Assembly: GCA_023436495.1 (NCBI GenBank)
Contig: JAEZIT010000104.1
Coordinates: 1-27,658, forward strand
Reading direction: 5' to 3'
Source: Acidobacteriota bacterium
GTDB lineage: Bacteria > Acidobacteriota > Blastocatellia > Pyrinomonadales > Pyrinomonadaceae
DNA: 27,658 bases
A program made the position numbers and the translations under genes. Numbering within the stretch: position 1 is the stretch's first letter; every line of letters begins with the position of its first letter. The notes under the pieces are model-generated. The model was not told the DNA's origin. It saw only the letters and a list, made by a program, of their open reading frames with translations, and made no database searches. Positions 1-7,173 of the stretch are shown here, in pieces.

Positions 1-302
1 GCTCTGCACACTGCGCTGCGAATCACTTCCCCGCGGCTCTGCCGCTCTATTTGCGGTTAAGCTCTGCTTCACCGGTCAATGCTAAAAACCTCCTCGCGGC
101 TTTGCCGCCGCTGCAGGCACAGCGAAACATCCACGCGGCGTCCCGTGTCCGCAGCCCGCACACAAGCAAGCGCGCACCTGTCAGAACCGGGAGCAGTAGC
201 GACCGGGTTTCTCCTTGCAGAATCCTACACTTAGCGTTACCATAGCGCCGTATTCCCCGCCCAAGGGCGCAAGCCTCACACTTGCGGACGGTTGCAGTTT
301 AA
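1..302. other. Non-coding stretch upstream of the nuclease-like gene
   Basis: I see no credible gene here; the only open frame of note (51-245) has low-complexity codon use and overlaps a repeat. The stretch holds one copy of the double-hairpin repeat (33-76) and a related small hairpin at 96-108 (GCGGC-TTT-GCCGC). It also has a short direct repeat, ACCGGG, in about 186-207. The left edge of the window may cut an upstream gene or intergenic region. Confidence 0.6.
33..76 (+). repeat. Double-hairpin repeat, copy 1
   Basis: About 44 bp, nearly identical to the copy at 2852-2895. It consists of hairpin A (GCGGC-TCT-GCCGC), a TCTATTT spacer, and hairpin B (GGTTAAGC-TCT-GCTTCACC, one mismatch in the stem). 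It lies upstream of the AT-rich gene starting at 303, in the same orientation as copy 3 downstream of that island. REP/BIME-like in size and style; no transposase is present. Confidence 0.8.
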
Positions 303-2180
303 TTGTTTGTAAACCAAAAGGCTTCGTCCAATAGTGGGCAAAGCCTTTTCTATTTTGACTACGTTATGCTTGCTTTAGTATATCTCACTCATTTAGACAT
401 CTACGGAACCAAGAGTCATCCGCAAACTCTCAGAAAGATTCTACGTACGCTTGGACGAGCGAGTGTCCTTTCAAATCTCGCCGTCGTTAACAACATCTAC
501 GCTCATAGTGACTTCTTGGGCAGAGGCCATGAGGATTTCCCGAAGATTCAGGACTTACTTAAAAGATCGTACCTGCGCACCGAAATTCGACATGAAATTA
601 CGAGGAATAACTTAAGCGACCGATTGGTATTTCTTCGTCTGCAAAATTTATATTTAGCGCAACTTTGCATTCTTCATTCCGATGATCTCAAGCCGGTTAT
701 TGCTGACGGCGAGACTGAGGGTGGATACAAGCTCGGTGATTGCTTACTAATGGTCGGCGATCATCTCTTGTCCGCTGAAGAAGCGAAGAAGACTTCCACT
801 GGATCTGATGAAACGAGAATTCGACATTTGGGCTTTCAAATCGCCCCTAGCAGTGAGATTTCAAATCCGCTAGATATGCTCCGTGGAATCGTAAGGTCTG
901 AGATTATTTACTCCGACATCTTGGACTCAGCAGAACTGCGTGAAGCGGCCGGGGATTCCAAGCTGAAGAAACTTGATTTGGCATCGCGTTTTGCCAAAAC
1001 AGTGGGAATTTCCTTATCGGAATATATAGATATCACAGTTGCCCTCTTGTCTTATTTGTTGGTGCCAGACAAAAATGGTGAATTAAATATAATTCGCCCT
1101 ATCGAAGTAAAGCCGTTTTTAGCTAAGTCACGACTGCGCCAAGCAGCACTCGAGAGCTATCTTGCACTAGAATCATCGACGGTTGAGGAGCTTAGAGAGA
1201 AGTTTAAATCGCAGCCACGTTATTTGAATAAGTTCAGCTTTTTACCATTTAAAGCTCACCCAGTAATCGAAATTCAGAAAGGACTATACTTCTGTATCGA
1301 TAGCCACTTTCTTTCAGAAAAGTTAAACGCCGGACTGTACTGGAAAATATTCGATAATCTCCCAGGCAATTGTCGGTCTGACTTCAGCGAGGTTTACGGC
1401 CACATTTTTGAGATTTACGCTCGGCGTTTGTTGCGTGGAGTCCTTAACCACCCGCGAATCGACCCGAAAAAGGGTTTCTTGTTTTCTGATCCTCGTTACG
1501 CAAACGGCGATCAAAGTTTTGATGAACTCATCTATTACCCAGACACGAAACATCTGATCGTTATCGAGACCAAGGGAAGTTTTATGAACACTACCGCGAA
1601 GTTTGGCCGAAGTATTGTTAGATTCTGGAAGGAAATAAAACAAAAATATATCGAAACTGAGAAGGGTGAAGCTAAAGGAATCGGCCAATTGGTTAAACAC
1701 ATCGGCAACCTGTTTGCGGAGGAAAAATCTATTCGTCGACATATTTCGGATGACAGTCTTGATCGGTGGATTCAGGCGGCCGAGAAGATTACTCCTATTC
1801 TAATAGTTCAGGAACCTGTAATTTGTTTCCACATTCATGAATATTATTTGAACAATGAGTTCAATAAGAAGTTGAAGAAGTTGCGATTACGGGCAGGGGT
1901 GAATGTCGCGAATTTAGCTGTCATCAACATCGAAACGCTGGAGAAGTTGAAGCCACATCTTATTAATAATGAGGTTACATTGGAGCAATGTCTCAACTAC
2001 AGGAACTACCGCGATTCTGAGTATCGATCTGATTTTGCTTCCCTTACTTATGAGAACTTCAACCTGAGGGATCAAACTGATGATGAAACGAACAAGGTGC
2101 ACAGTGCCGTCTTTAAGCGAGTTATGGGCCGGCTATTCAACGCGGACGATTCTTCAATAATGCAGAGATTGAATCAGTAA
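303..2180 (+). CDS. Putative PD-(D/E)XK nuclease-like protein
   Basis: A 625-residue protein that I cannot assign to a named family. The C-terminal third carries a restriction-endonuclease-fold signature: D407 in a SFDELIYY strand, the strand LIVIETKG with E422 and K424, then a helix with Q462 (GIGQLVKHIG). This D-ExK-Q order fits DNA-cleaving or nuclease-related domains. The N-terminal 400 residues are mostly helical with no recognised domain. No signal peptide or clear membrane segment is visible, so it is probably cytoplasmic. The start is uncertain: TTG at 303 follows an in-frame TAA, with ATG at 366 (M22) as an alternative; neither has a good ribosome binding site, but the sequence between them looks coding. 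Codon and base use are clearly AT-richer than in genes from 3040 onward, suggesting transfer. The nuclease role is inferred from the motif alone. Confidence 0.72.
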   Translation: MFVNQKASSNSGQSLFYFDYVMLALVYLTHLDIYGTKSHPQTLRKILRTLGRASVLSNLAVVNNIYAHSDFLGRGHEDFPKIQDLLKRSYLRTEIRHEITRNNLSDRLVFLRLQNLYLAQLCILHSDDLKPVIADGETEGGYKLGDCLLMVGDHLLSAEEAKKTSTGSDETRIRHLGFQIAPSSEISNPLDMLRGIVRSEIIYSDILDSAELREAAGDSKLKKLDLASRFAKTVGISLSEYIDITVALLSYLLVPDKNGELNIIRPIEVKPFLAKSRLRQAALESYLALESSTVEELREKFKSQPRYLNKFSFLPFKAHPVIEIQKGLYFCIDSHFLSEKLNAGLYWKIFDNLPGNCRSDFSEVYGHIFEIYARRLLRGVLNHPRIDPKKGFLFSDPRYANGDQSFDELIYYPDTKHLIVIETKGSFMNTTAKFGRSIVRFWKEIKQKYIETEKGEAKGIGQLVKHIGNLFAEEKSIRRHISDDSLDRWIQAAEKITPILIVQEPVICFHIHEYYLNNEFNKKLKKLRLRAGVNVANLAVINIETLEKLKPHLINNEVTLEQCLNYRNYRDSEYRSDFASLTYENFNLRDQTDDETNKVHSAVFKRVMGRLFNADDSSIMQRLNQ

Positions 2181-2210
2181 GTTCAGAAAATCGATGGCAA
2201 AGCTATTTAG

Positions 2211-2375
2211 TTGGGCCGAACGATCTCTTCTCCTGCAGAAAGTGTATTGCATATTGCGGAAACGTTTGCACCTATTCCGCAAGAGGTTTTACGTATTGCC
2301 GTGAGGGTTGCGTCGAGTTCGGGCAACGGATCTGCCCTTGGCAATCTAGAATCGATCATTAAATACGGAGAATGA
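2211..2375 (+). CDS. Possible small ORF, 54 codons
   Basis: An open frame beginning at TTG (2211), immediately after an in-frame TAG, and ending at a TGA that overlaps the next gene's ATG (ATGA at 2372-2375). The predicted peptide begins LGRTISSPAESVLHIAETFA and ends in SIIKYGE. Its composition is protein-like and the overlap would suit translational coupling with the following gene. Against it: there is no ribosome binding site, the start is rare, and no family is recognised. It could equally be the 3' remnant of a decayed gene. Confidence 0.25.
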   Translation: MGRTISSPAESVLHIAETFAPIPQEVLRIAVRVASSSGNGSALGNLESIIKYGE

Positions 2376-2701
2376 ATATGAGGCTCAAAAACAGTCGAAC
2401 CGGCGAAGAGTGGACAGTACGGCGGCACACGGGAAATTATCCGGGCGACGATGGCAGAGATCCGAACCGATCCGTATCGGTGAAAATCGGCGTTAACCAA
2501 ATCCCCTTTTATCTTGGTAAGTCTCCAACCGTTAATAAGAATGGCAAACCAATAAACGGCACGAGGGTGAATTTTTGCTGGGATAAGCGATGGTGGCATA
2601 TTACAAAGGGAGACCAATGGGACAGGCGCAATCTCTATCCAGCCGTCGAAGATGCACTAAGCAGAAGCGACCTATTTGAGGAATTTGAGATTGTTGACTG
2701 A
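2372..2701 (+). CDS. Hypothetical protein, 107-109 residues
   Basis: A small, soluble-looking protein of unknown function, rich in W, R, N and D, with no signal peptide or membrane segment. Two in-frame ATGs exist, at 2372 and 2378. The GGAG at 2367-2370 is 7 bases from 2378 but only 1 base from 2372, so 2378 (107 residues) is the better start. It lies 191 bases after the nuclease-like gene on the same strand and shares its AT-richer composition, so both probably arrived together. The block of hairpin repeats starts shortly after its stop and may serve as its 3' boundary. No function can be assigned. Confidence 0.65.
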   Translation: MNMRLKNSRTGEEWTVRRHTGNYPGDDGRDPNRSVSVKIGVNQIPFYLGKSPTVNKNGKPINGTRVNFCWDKRWWHITKGDQWDRRNLYPAVEDALSRSDLFEEFEIVD

Positions 2702-2753
2702 TATCGTCAAAAACTCGATTCCAGTGGCAGAGCCACAGACGATTTGGAAGCAT

Positions 2754-2798
2754 GCCGGAAAAGCACAGCTTTTCCGCAAATAGATGGGCGGAGCCCGG
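2754..2798 (-). repeat. Double-hairpin repeat, copy 2 (inverted)
   Basis: Read on the minus strand it is hairpin A (GGGC-TCC-GCCC), a CTATTT-containing spacer, and hairpin B (GGAAAAGC-TGT-GCTTTTCC). Compared with copies 1 and 3, both stems differ in sequence but remain fully paired, so the changes are compensatory. It faces copy 3 head to head. Confidence 0.8.
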
Positions 2799-2851
2799 AA
2801 GAAAGAGGAACCCATGCGGTGGATTCCTAATCACCGGACAGAATCGCTCTT

Positions 2852-2895
2852 GCGGCTCTGCCGCTCTATTTGCGGTGAAGCTCTGCTTCACCGGT
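2852..2895 (+). repeat. Double-hairpin repeat, copy 3
   Basis: 44 bp with hairpin A (GCGGC-TCT-GCCGC), the TCTATTT spacer, and a perfect 8-bp hairpin B (GGTGAAGC-TCT-GCTTCACC). It differs from copy 1 by a single base in the B stem. It lies between the two minus-oriented copies. Confidence 0.85.
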
Positions 2896-2914
2896 GAGTG
2901 GGAAATTATATTGC

Positions 2915-2948
2915 GGCTATGCCGCCGCCGAAATGCGGCGGCATAGCC
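2915..2948. repeat. Perfect 14-bp hairpin
   Basis: Arms 2915-2928 and 2935-2948 pair perfectly around a CGAAAT loop. There is no U-run on either side, so it is not a standard intrinsic terminator, but its position between two convergent genes fits a transcript 3'-end barrier. The left arm begins like hairpin A of the surrounding repeats (GCGGC-TAT-GCCGC), suggesting the same family. Confidence 0.7.
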
Positions 2949-2971
2949 TCTTGGGAAAATAGAACTAACCT

Positions 2972-3015
2972 GCCGGAAAAGCACAGCTTTTCCACAAATA
3001 GGCGGGCGAAGCCCT
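2972..3015 (-). repeat. Double-hairpin repeat, copy 4 (inverted)
   Basis: Very close to copy 2. On the minus strand: hairpin A (GGGC-TTC-GCCC), spacer CTATTTGT, and hairpin B (GGAAAAGC-TGT-GCTTTTCC). It ends 25 bases before the stop of the ATPase gene at 3040. Confidence 0.8.
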
Positions 3016-3039
3016 TCCATGAACCCGGCCCGGGCGCCG

Positions 3040-4377
3040 CTACAGAAACTCCGACGTATCCAGGCGATCGATGTTGATGCCGCCGTTGAAGGTGCGGCGG
3101 TAGCGGAGTTTGGTGCCGTCTTGGAACTGGTACCAGACGGTGGGTTTGCCGCGCTCGTCTTGTTTGGCGATATAGATCGGGCGGCCGTAGGCGTCGGTGC
3201 CGTGTTTCAGGTCGTAAACGGTAAGGCGCTGCGGGCCGGCGAGGATCGGCTCGGCCGACGATGGCGCGGCATTCTGGGCGGCGGCAGCATCGGGATCTTG
3301 CGCGCCGGCCTGTGCGCCCCACCGCAGATTGGGGCAATCTGGATCGTCACAGTCCACATGGTCGCAGTCGTAATCGTAATTTTCATAATCTTCTTCGTCA
3401 TCATAGTCATCGTCAATGAAGTCGAGCTCACCCAGCGCCGGCGTCCATAGCTTCAACAGCCTCACGGCCCGCGTTTTCGGGATCTTGAGCTCTTTGGCGA
3501 TCGCCTTGAAGGTCATTCCGTGATCGCGGCCGGCCTTCACGAACCGTATATGATTCTGCGTTATCGCGTCCATGTCCGCCGCGGACGGCCCTTCGAAAAC
3601 CAGTCCGATCATGCCGCTTTCCGTCTCGCCGATGCGTGCGGGCGGGGCACTGTTCGGGGCCGAAAATTGAAGCGCGTTCCGCGAACGCGTCTGGATAATG
3701 TACCGCTCGCCGGCTTTACCGCCCCGCTTCGGGCCGATCGCGAATACGCTGTCGGCCGCCGTGCACAATACGCGCGACCGCCACAGGTCGCGTTCGCTCA
3801 CTATCCTTTCCCGCGCGGCTGTTTCCGAACAGGCCAGCACCAGCACCGAAACGCCCGTCTCTTCCGTCAATCGTTTCAGCCGCCGCATCACCGGCAGCGT
3901 CTCGCGTGTGCCGTCGTGCGTGCTTTTCACCGCCCCGAGGTCGTCAATGATCACCACGCGAAATCCGCCTTCCGCCACGGCCGCTTCCACCCAATCACAA
4001 AGATCATTCGCGGATTGCGGCCGGCCGCGGTAAAAATTCTCCGAAAAACGATGAAGCGACTTCCTGCTCCGCGAATACCGCGAAAAGAATTGTGCGTCGC
4101 CTAGCGCGAGATCCACGTACAGCACCTTCCGCCTGCCCGCCTCCATCCGAAACCCCTCGATATCGCGCCCGCGTGCGATCGTGTCCCCCAACTGTACCGC
4201 CAAAAGGCTTTTGCCCGCGCCCGCCGGCCCGAACATCATCGCCAGCTCGCCTTCCCGCCAAAATTCGTCAAACAGAAGCTCGCGCGGCCCCGCACCCGAT
4301 ATTCCCGCCCCACATTCATTCGCCTTCCGCGGCGGCACCCACACTTGCCCGCCTTCCTCTGAAATCCCGCTCGTCAT
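3040..4377 (-). CDS. Orphan RecA/RepA-like AAA ATPase with HTH
   Basis: A 445-residue protein from ATG at 4377; a further upstream TTG at 4416 would add 13 unconvincing residues. It has Walker A GPAGAGKS (about 50-57) and Walker B VVIIDDLG (about 141-148) in a RecA-like core of the AAA_25/RepA type. A short helix-turn-helix-like segment follows (FKAIAKELKIPKTRAVRLL, about 290-308). Next come a strongly acidic tract rich in D, E and Y (about 320-350) and a conserved-looking C-terminal region with many Y, R and K. The family powers helicase, recombination or replication-initiation reactions with ATP. No partner replication or recombination gene lies beside it, so substrate and role are unknown. 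It could be a remnant of a plasmid- or phage-type replication module. A weak GAGG lies 12 bases before ATG. The hairpin cluster at 2754-3015 lies just past its stop. Confidence 0.78.
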   Translation of the reverse strand: MTSGISEEGGQVWVPPRKANECGAGISGAGPRELLFDEFWREGELAMMFGPAGAGKSLLAVQLGDTIARGRDIEGFRMEAGRRKVLYVDLALGDAQFFSRYSRSRKSLHRFSENFYRGRPQSANDLCDWVEAAVAEGGFRVVIIDDLGAVKSTHDGTRETLPVMRRLKRLTEETGVSVLVLACSETAARERIVSERDLWRSRVLCTAADSVFAIGPKRGGKAGERYIIQTRSRNALQFSAPNSAPPARIGETESGMIGLVFEGPSAADMDAITQNHIRFVKAGRDHGMTFKAIAKELKIPKTRAVRLLKLWTPALGELDFIDDDYDDEEDYENYDYDCDHVDCDDPDCPNLRWGAQAGAQDPDAAAAQNAAPSSAEPILAGPQRLTVYDLKHGTDAYGRPIYIAKQDERGKPTVWYQFQDGTKLRYRRTFNGGINIDRLDTSEFL

Positions 4378-4424
4378 TCGCCTAACGCACCTCAAAAAAC
4401 CTCTGGACAAATACAACGATCATT

Positions 4425-4473
4425 GGCATAATTATGCCGTGCGTTGCATTGCACAATGTATCATACCTGATAC
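4425..4473. promoter_or_regulatory. Cluster of three operator-like inverted repeats
   Basis: In order: a perfect 14-bp palindrome GGCATAATTATGCC (4425-4438), then CATTG-CA-CAATG (4447-4458), then GTATCA-TACC-TGATAC (4458-4473). They lie 48-96 bases upstream of the ATPase ATG, where its promoter should be; the palindrome core includes CATAAT on the minus strand, a possible -10. The density suggests regulator binding, perhaps by the HTH-bearing ATPase itself. Function is inferred. Confidence 0.45.
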
Positions 4474-4505
4474 AACGGCGATGTCAAGAAGTTTTTTGAA
4501 AATAC

Positions 4506-4579
4506 GTGGAACGGGCCTATATCGTCGATCTAAGCCGTGCAATATCAACCGTTTGCACGTTCCAACGGGAAGTGGAACG
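4506..4579. promoter_or_regulatory. Three TGGAACG motifs, direct and inverted
   Basis: GTGGAACG occurs at 4506-4513 and again at 4572-4579, and its inverse CGTTCCA at 4558-4564. The last two form a 7-bp inverted repeat with an 8-base spacer. They could be an operator for either divergent gene. Confidence 0.3.
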
Positions 4580-4621
4580 CCCCCGGAACGCCGAAACCGA
4601 TTTGCGATCGCCGCGCCGCGG

Positions 4622-4660
4622 AAATTAACTGTTGTAACACCCGGGTAGTTGTGTTAATTT
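4622..4660. promoter_or_regulatory. AT-rich inverted repeat upstream of 4807 gene
   Basis: Arms AAATTAAC (4622-4629) and GTTAATTT (4653-4660) are perfect complements 23 bases apart, with smaller inner repeats. The block contains weak promoter-like hexamers on the plus strand (TTGTAA, 16 bases, TTAATT). It is a candidate promoter or operator for the secreted-protein genes starting at 4807. Confidence 0.3.
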
Positions 4661-4806
4661 TTGAAACGCAAAAGGTTACGCCTGATCGCGTCTTCAGACT
4701 GGCCGCTGCTCCACAGGCGCCGGATATACACATCGAAGATCAGTACTTGCGATCGAATCCGGTCCCGGGCAGAGATTCTAGGCAGATAATCCGAATTATA
4801 AAGGCA

Positions 4807-5829
4807 ATGAAACATTTACTGTTCACGGCAATGTGCCTCGTGTGTTTCTCATGGAACGCGGCCGCCCAGCGGCCCGAGACATTCGACATTACAACATTCC
4901 AAACACCGAAAGGCTGGACGAAACAGGCCGGCGACGGCAGTGTCCAATTCTCGATCGCGGAAAAAGACAGCTTTGCCCTCGTCACGCTCTTCAGATCGCT
5001 CCCCGGCGTCGGCGCCCCGAAGGAAAATTTCGACGCCGCGTGGGAAACGATCGTAAAGGAAACGGTCGCCGTCGCGTCCGCGCCGCAAATGTTCCCCGCC
5101 GAAACCAAAGGCGAATGGCAGATCGCGGGCGGCTATGCCCCGTTTGAAAAGGACGGCGTAAAAGGCGTCGCAGTGCTCTACACCGCGACCGGCTACGGCA
5201 CGATGGTGAACGCTCTCGTGCTGACGAACACCCAAGCCTACGAACCGGCCATAACGGGCTTTCTGGGATCGATCAGCTTCAAAAAACCTGCGGGCGCAGC
5301 GACGGCGGCGGCTCCGGCGGCAGCCGCACCGGCCGATACTTCGATACTGGGTACTTGGGGTTCGAATGCAGGAGCTTCGATGACCTATGGCGACCCCGTT
5401 GCCGCGGGCATGGCCGGTTATACGAAGAGCCAATACACCTTTAACGCCGACGGCACCTATGTCTTCAATTCGAAGACCTTCCGAATGGGTTACGACAAGA
5501 TAATTCTTGTCAGGGAAAGCGGCACCTTTCAGATCAGCGGCGACACGCTGTTGGTAAAACCGCAAAAGAGCGTCATTCAGGCTTGGAGCAAACGGAACGG
5601 CGTCGACGATTGGGGCAGGCTGCTGTCAACCCAGAATCGAAAACTGGAACAGGTGACGTACAAATTTACCCGGCACTATTTTTCCGGGATCCAGGAGTGG
5701 AACCTCGTCCTGCAGGCCGCCCAACCGACCGAACGCGACGGCCCGTTCAGCACATTCACTCTGTTTCCTAATGCCTGGTATTACAAAACCATCTCGGCAA
5801 ACAATCCCGTGATCGTGCTGCCAAAGTAG
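4807..5829 (+). CDS. Secreted lipocalin-like protein
   Basis: A 340-residue protein starting at ATG 4807, where a clear Sec signal peptide begins (hydrophobic core, WNAAA before Q21); longer open sequence upstream is not protein-like. Two parts follow, joined by an Ala/Pro linker (about 160-175). The first (about 21-160) is an alpha/beta domain with SLPGVG and a GW/GYAPF pattern and no named family. The second (about 176-340) opens with ILGTWGSN and carries FNADGTYVFNS and GTFQISGDTLLV, the usual style of lipocalin-like beta-barrel domains. It is probably periplasmic or extracellular, and its ligand is unknown. A weak AAAGG precedes the start. The NHL-repeat gene follows 20 bases after the stop, so the two are likely co-transcribed. 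Confidence 0.75.
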   Translation: MKHLLFTAMCLVCFSWNAAAQRPETFDITTFQTPKGWTKQAGDGSVQFSIAEKDSFALVTLFRSLPGVGAPKENFDAAWETIVKETVAVASAPQMFPAETKGEWQIAGGYAPFEKDGVKGVAVLYTATGYGTMVNALVLTNTQAYEPAITGFLGSISFKKPAGAATAAAPAAAAPADTSILGTWGSNAGASMTYGDPVAAGMAGYTKSQYTFNADGTYVFNSKTFRMGYDKIILVRESGTFQISGDTLLVKPQKSVIQAWSKRNGVDDWGRLLSTQNRKLEQVTYKFTRHYFSGIQEWNLVLQAAQPTERDGPFSTFTLFPNAWYYKTISANNPVIVLPK

Positions 5830-5849
5830 CAGAGTTGAAATAGGAACCT

Positions 5850-6941
5850 ATGAAACTGTTTATCATCATCTTAGCCCTTTCTGCCTGTGTCTTCGCCCAG
5901 ACGACGCAGGTCTCGACCCCGCAATACATCGCGATCGACAGCAGGGACAACCTCTTTGTCGGGCTGCAATACGGCATCATCAGGATCACGCCGGACGGCA
6001 GCGTCACGAATCTGACACAGGCGTCCCGCGACCTCGATCGAAAGTGGAGCAACCTGGTCATCGATTCAAAAGACAACCTCTACGCCAACGACGGCAAGCT
6101 GATCTACAAGTTCACATTCGACCGCGCGGGCAAATTTACAGGAACGATGTATGCCGGACAGAAGTGGACCTACGACCTGGTCGACGGGCCGCTCGCGACG
6201 GCTGACTTTAATACTATCGGCCTGATGACGATCGATCGCGACGACAACATCTACGTCACCGACAGCTTCGACAAGATAAAGGCGGCGGTCGGTTCGAACT
6301 TTGTCACCGATAGTTTCGCCCTGAGCCCCCAGGCGAAGTTGATCGAAAAGAAAACTCGGAAGAACTTCAGCGTGATCCGCAAGATCAGCCCGCGCGGCGT
6401 TGTCTCTACGCTAAAGACTCCGGACGCGAAATTCATCCTCGTGAATCAGATCAGCGGTATTGCCACGGATACAAATGGAGACATCATTTTCGGCTCTTAC
6501 AGCTTCGGCAGGTTTGTCGGACGGATCGATGTCGCCACGGGAGCCATCACGCTGGTCGCCGGCCAGCCATACAAACGTGAATGGTGTCCGGTTTACACGC
6601 AGGGCCCGATCGCGGCCGCCGAATTCGTCGAACCCGAGAACATTGTCGTTAACCGAAAGGGCGAGATCTTCGTCGCGGACCAGCGGACCAACCGCGTGAT
6701 GAAGATCGCCAACGGCCGCGTGGCCACGATCGCCGGCGGCAACGTCATCGACCCGTGTTCGCAAAATATCGCCGGCCGATCACAGGAAGGAAACCGGGAC
6801 GGCAAGGCGCTGACCGCGCTCTTTAATTTTCCGAAGGGAATGGCATTCGACAGCAAGGGCAACCTCTATATCGCCGATATGTATAATCACAGCGTCCGAA
6901 AATTATCGCCCGACGGTATTGTGACGACTTTTGCGAAATGA
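5850..6941 (+). CDS. Secreted NHL-repeat beta-propeller protein
   Basis: A 363-residue protein with an N-terminal signal peptide ending near CVFAQ (residue 17). It is made of NHL-type blades with the repeating pattern D-x-x-DNLYV or G-x-x-YIAD, for example NLFVGLQYGIIRITPDG, NIYVTDSF, EIFVADQRTNRVMKIA and NLYIADMYNHSVRKLSPDG. The closing blade PKGMAFDSKGNLYIADMYNH is typical. Such six-bladed propellers act as extracellular binding or lactonase-like scaffolds; no catalytic residues can be assigned here. AGGA at 5842-5845 lies 4 bases before ATG. It sits 20 bases downstream of the lipocalin-like gene, probably as an operon, and the pair may act together at the cell surface. Confidence 0.85.
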   Translation: MKLFIIILALSACVFAQTTQVSTPQYIAIDSRDNLFVGLQYGIIRITPDGSVTNLTQASRDLDRKWSNLVIDSKDNLYANDGKLIYKFTFDRAGKFTGTMYAGQKWTYDLVDGPLATADFNTIGLMTIDRDDNIYVTDSFDKIKAAVGSNFVTDSFALSPQAKLIEKKTRKNFSVIRKISPRGVVSTLKTPDAKFILVNQISGIATDTNGDIIFGSYSFGRFVGRIDVATGAITLVAGQPYKREWCPVYTQGPIAAAEFVEPENIVVNRKGEIFVADQRTNRVMKIANGRVATIAGGNVIDPCSQNIAGRSQEGNRDGKALTALFNFPKGMAFDSKGNLYIADMYNHSVRKLSPDGIVTTFAK

Positions 6942-7173
6942 AGGGATGGCAGGGGCTTAAGCCATCATTCGTGCTAAATAATGACCGCTGCTAATTCCCT
7001 TGATTATCATAGGTTTGCGTGTTCAACGGCGTTTGGAACGCAGAAAAAACCTTGCAATATCGGTTCGGATGGGTATCCTTTAAAGAGTCACGCGAGGTGC
7101 GTTTTGGGGGTAAACTGCGGCCATGCCGGGCGGCGGTTGCGCATCTTGCATTGGCGATCAAGGAGGTAAATCT
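6942..7173. other. Intergenic region with weak promoter
   Basis: 232 bases. A short inverted repeat, GATGGC (6945-6950) with GCCATC (6961-6966) and a GGCTTAAGCC core, directly follows the NHL gene; it lacks a T-run. A weak plus-strand promoter is possible: TTGCAA (7052-7057), 16 bases, TATCCT (7074-7079). A strong ribosome binding site, AGGAGG (7161-7166), lies 7 bases before the ATG at 7174. Confidence 0.4.

Larger units (their letters stand above)
2702..3039. other. Repeat-filled gap between convergent genes
   Basis: This 338-base gap lies between the 3' ends of the 2372 gene (+) and the ATPase gene (-). It contains a small hairpin GTGGC-AGA-GCCAC (2724-2736), three double-hairpin repeats (2754-2798, 2852-2895, 2972-3015) and one long perfect hairpin (2915-2948). 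Short open frames here are repeat sequence read in different frames. I see no gene. Confidence 0.75.
4378..4806. other. Divergent intergenic region with many inverted repeats
   Basis: 429 bases between the ATPase gene (-) and the lipocalin-like gene (+). No convincing gene is present; the frame upstream of 4807 stays open back to 4537, but the sequence there is not protein-like. The region holds three operator-like inverted repeats close to the ATPase gene (4425-4473), three TGGAACG motifs (4506-4579) and an AT-rich inverted repeat (4622-4660). Confidence 0.6.

Noticed and set aside
51..245. A 64-codon frame near the window start
   Set aside because: It overlaps the hairpin repeat and shows no start signal or protein-like composition.
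2207..2617. A 136-codon minus-strand frame over the small plus-strand gene
   Set aside because: No ribosome binding site, and the plus-strand 107-residue gene has a better start and composition.
2752..3020. CRISPR array suspected because of regular repeats
   Set aside because: The copies alternate in orientation, have irregular spacing and internal hairpins, and no cas genes are near; they fit a REP-like element.
4537..4806. An N-terminal extension of the lipocalin-like protein
   Set aside because: The extra 90 residues are not protein-like and would bury the signal peptide that begins at 4807.
7040..7173. Possible riboswitch, of the cyclic-di-GMP type, before the repeat protein gene
   Set aside because: GC-rich segments and a GGGTAAAC-like stretch are present, but the required core of that class (GCAAACC and GCAAAGC blocks with a pairing stem) is missing.
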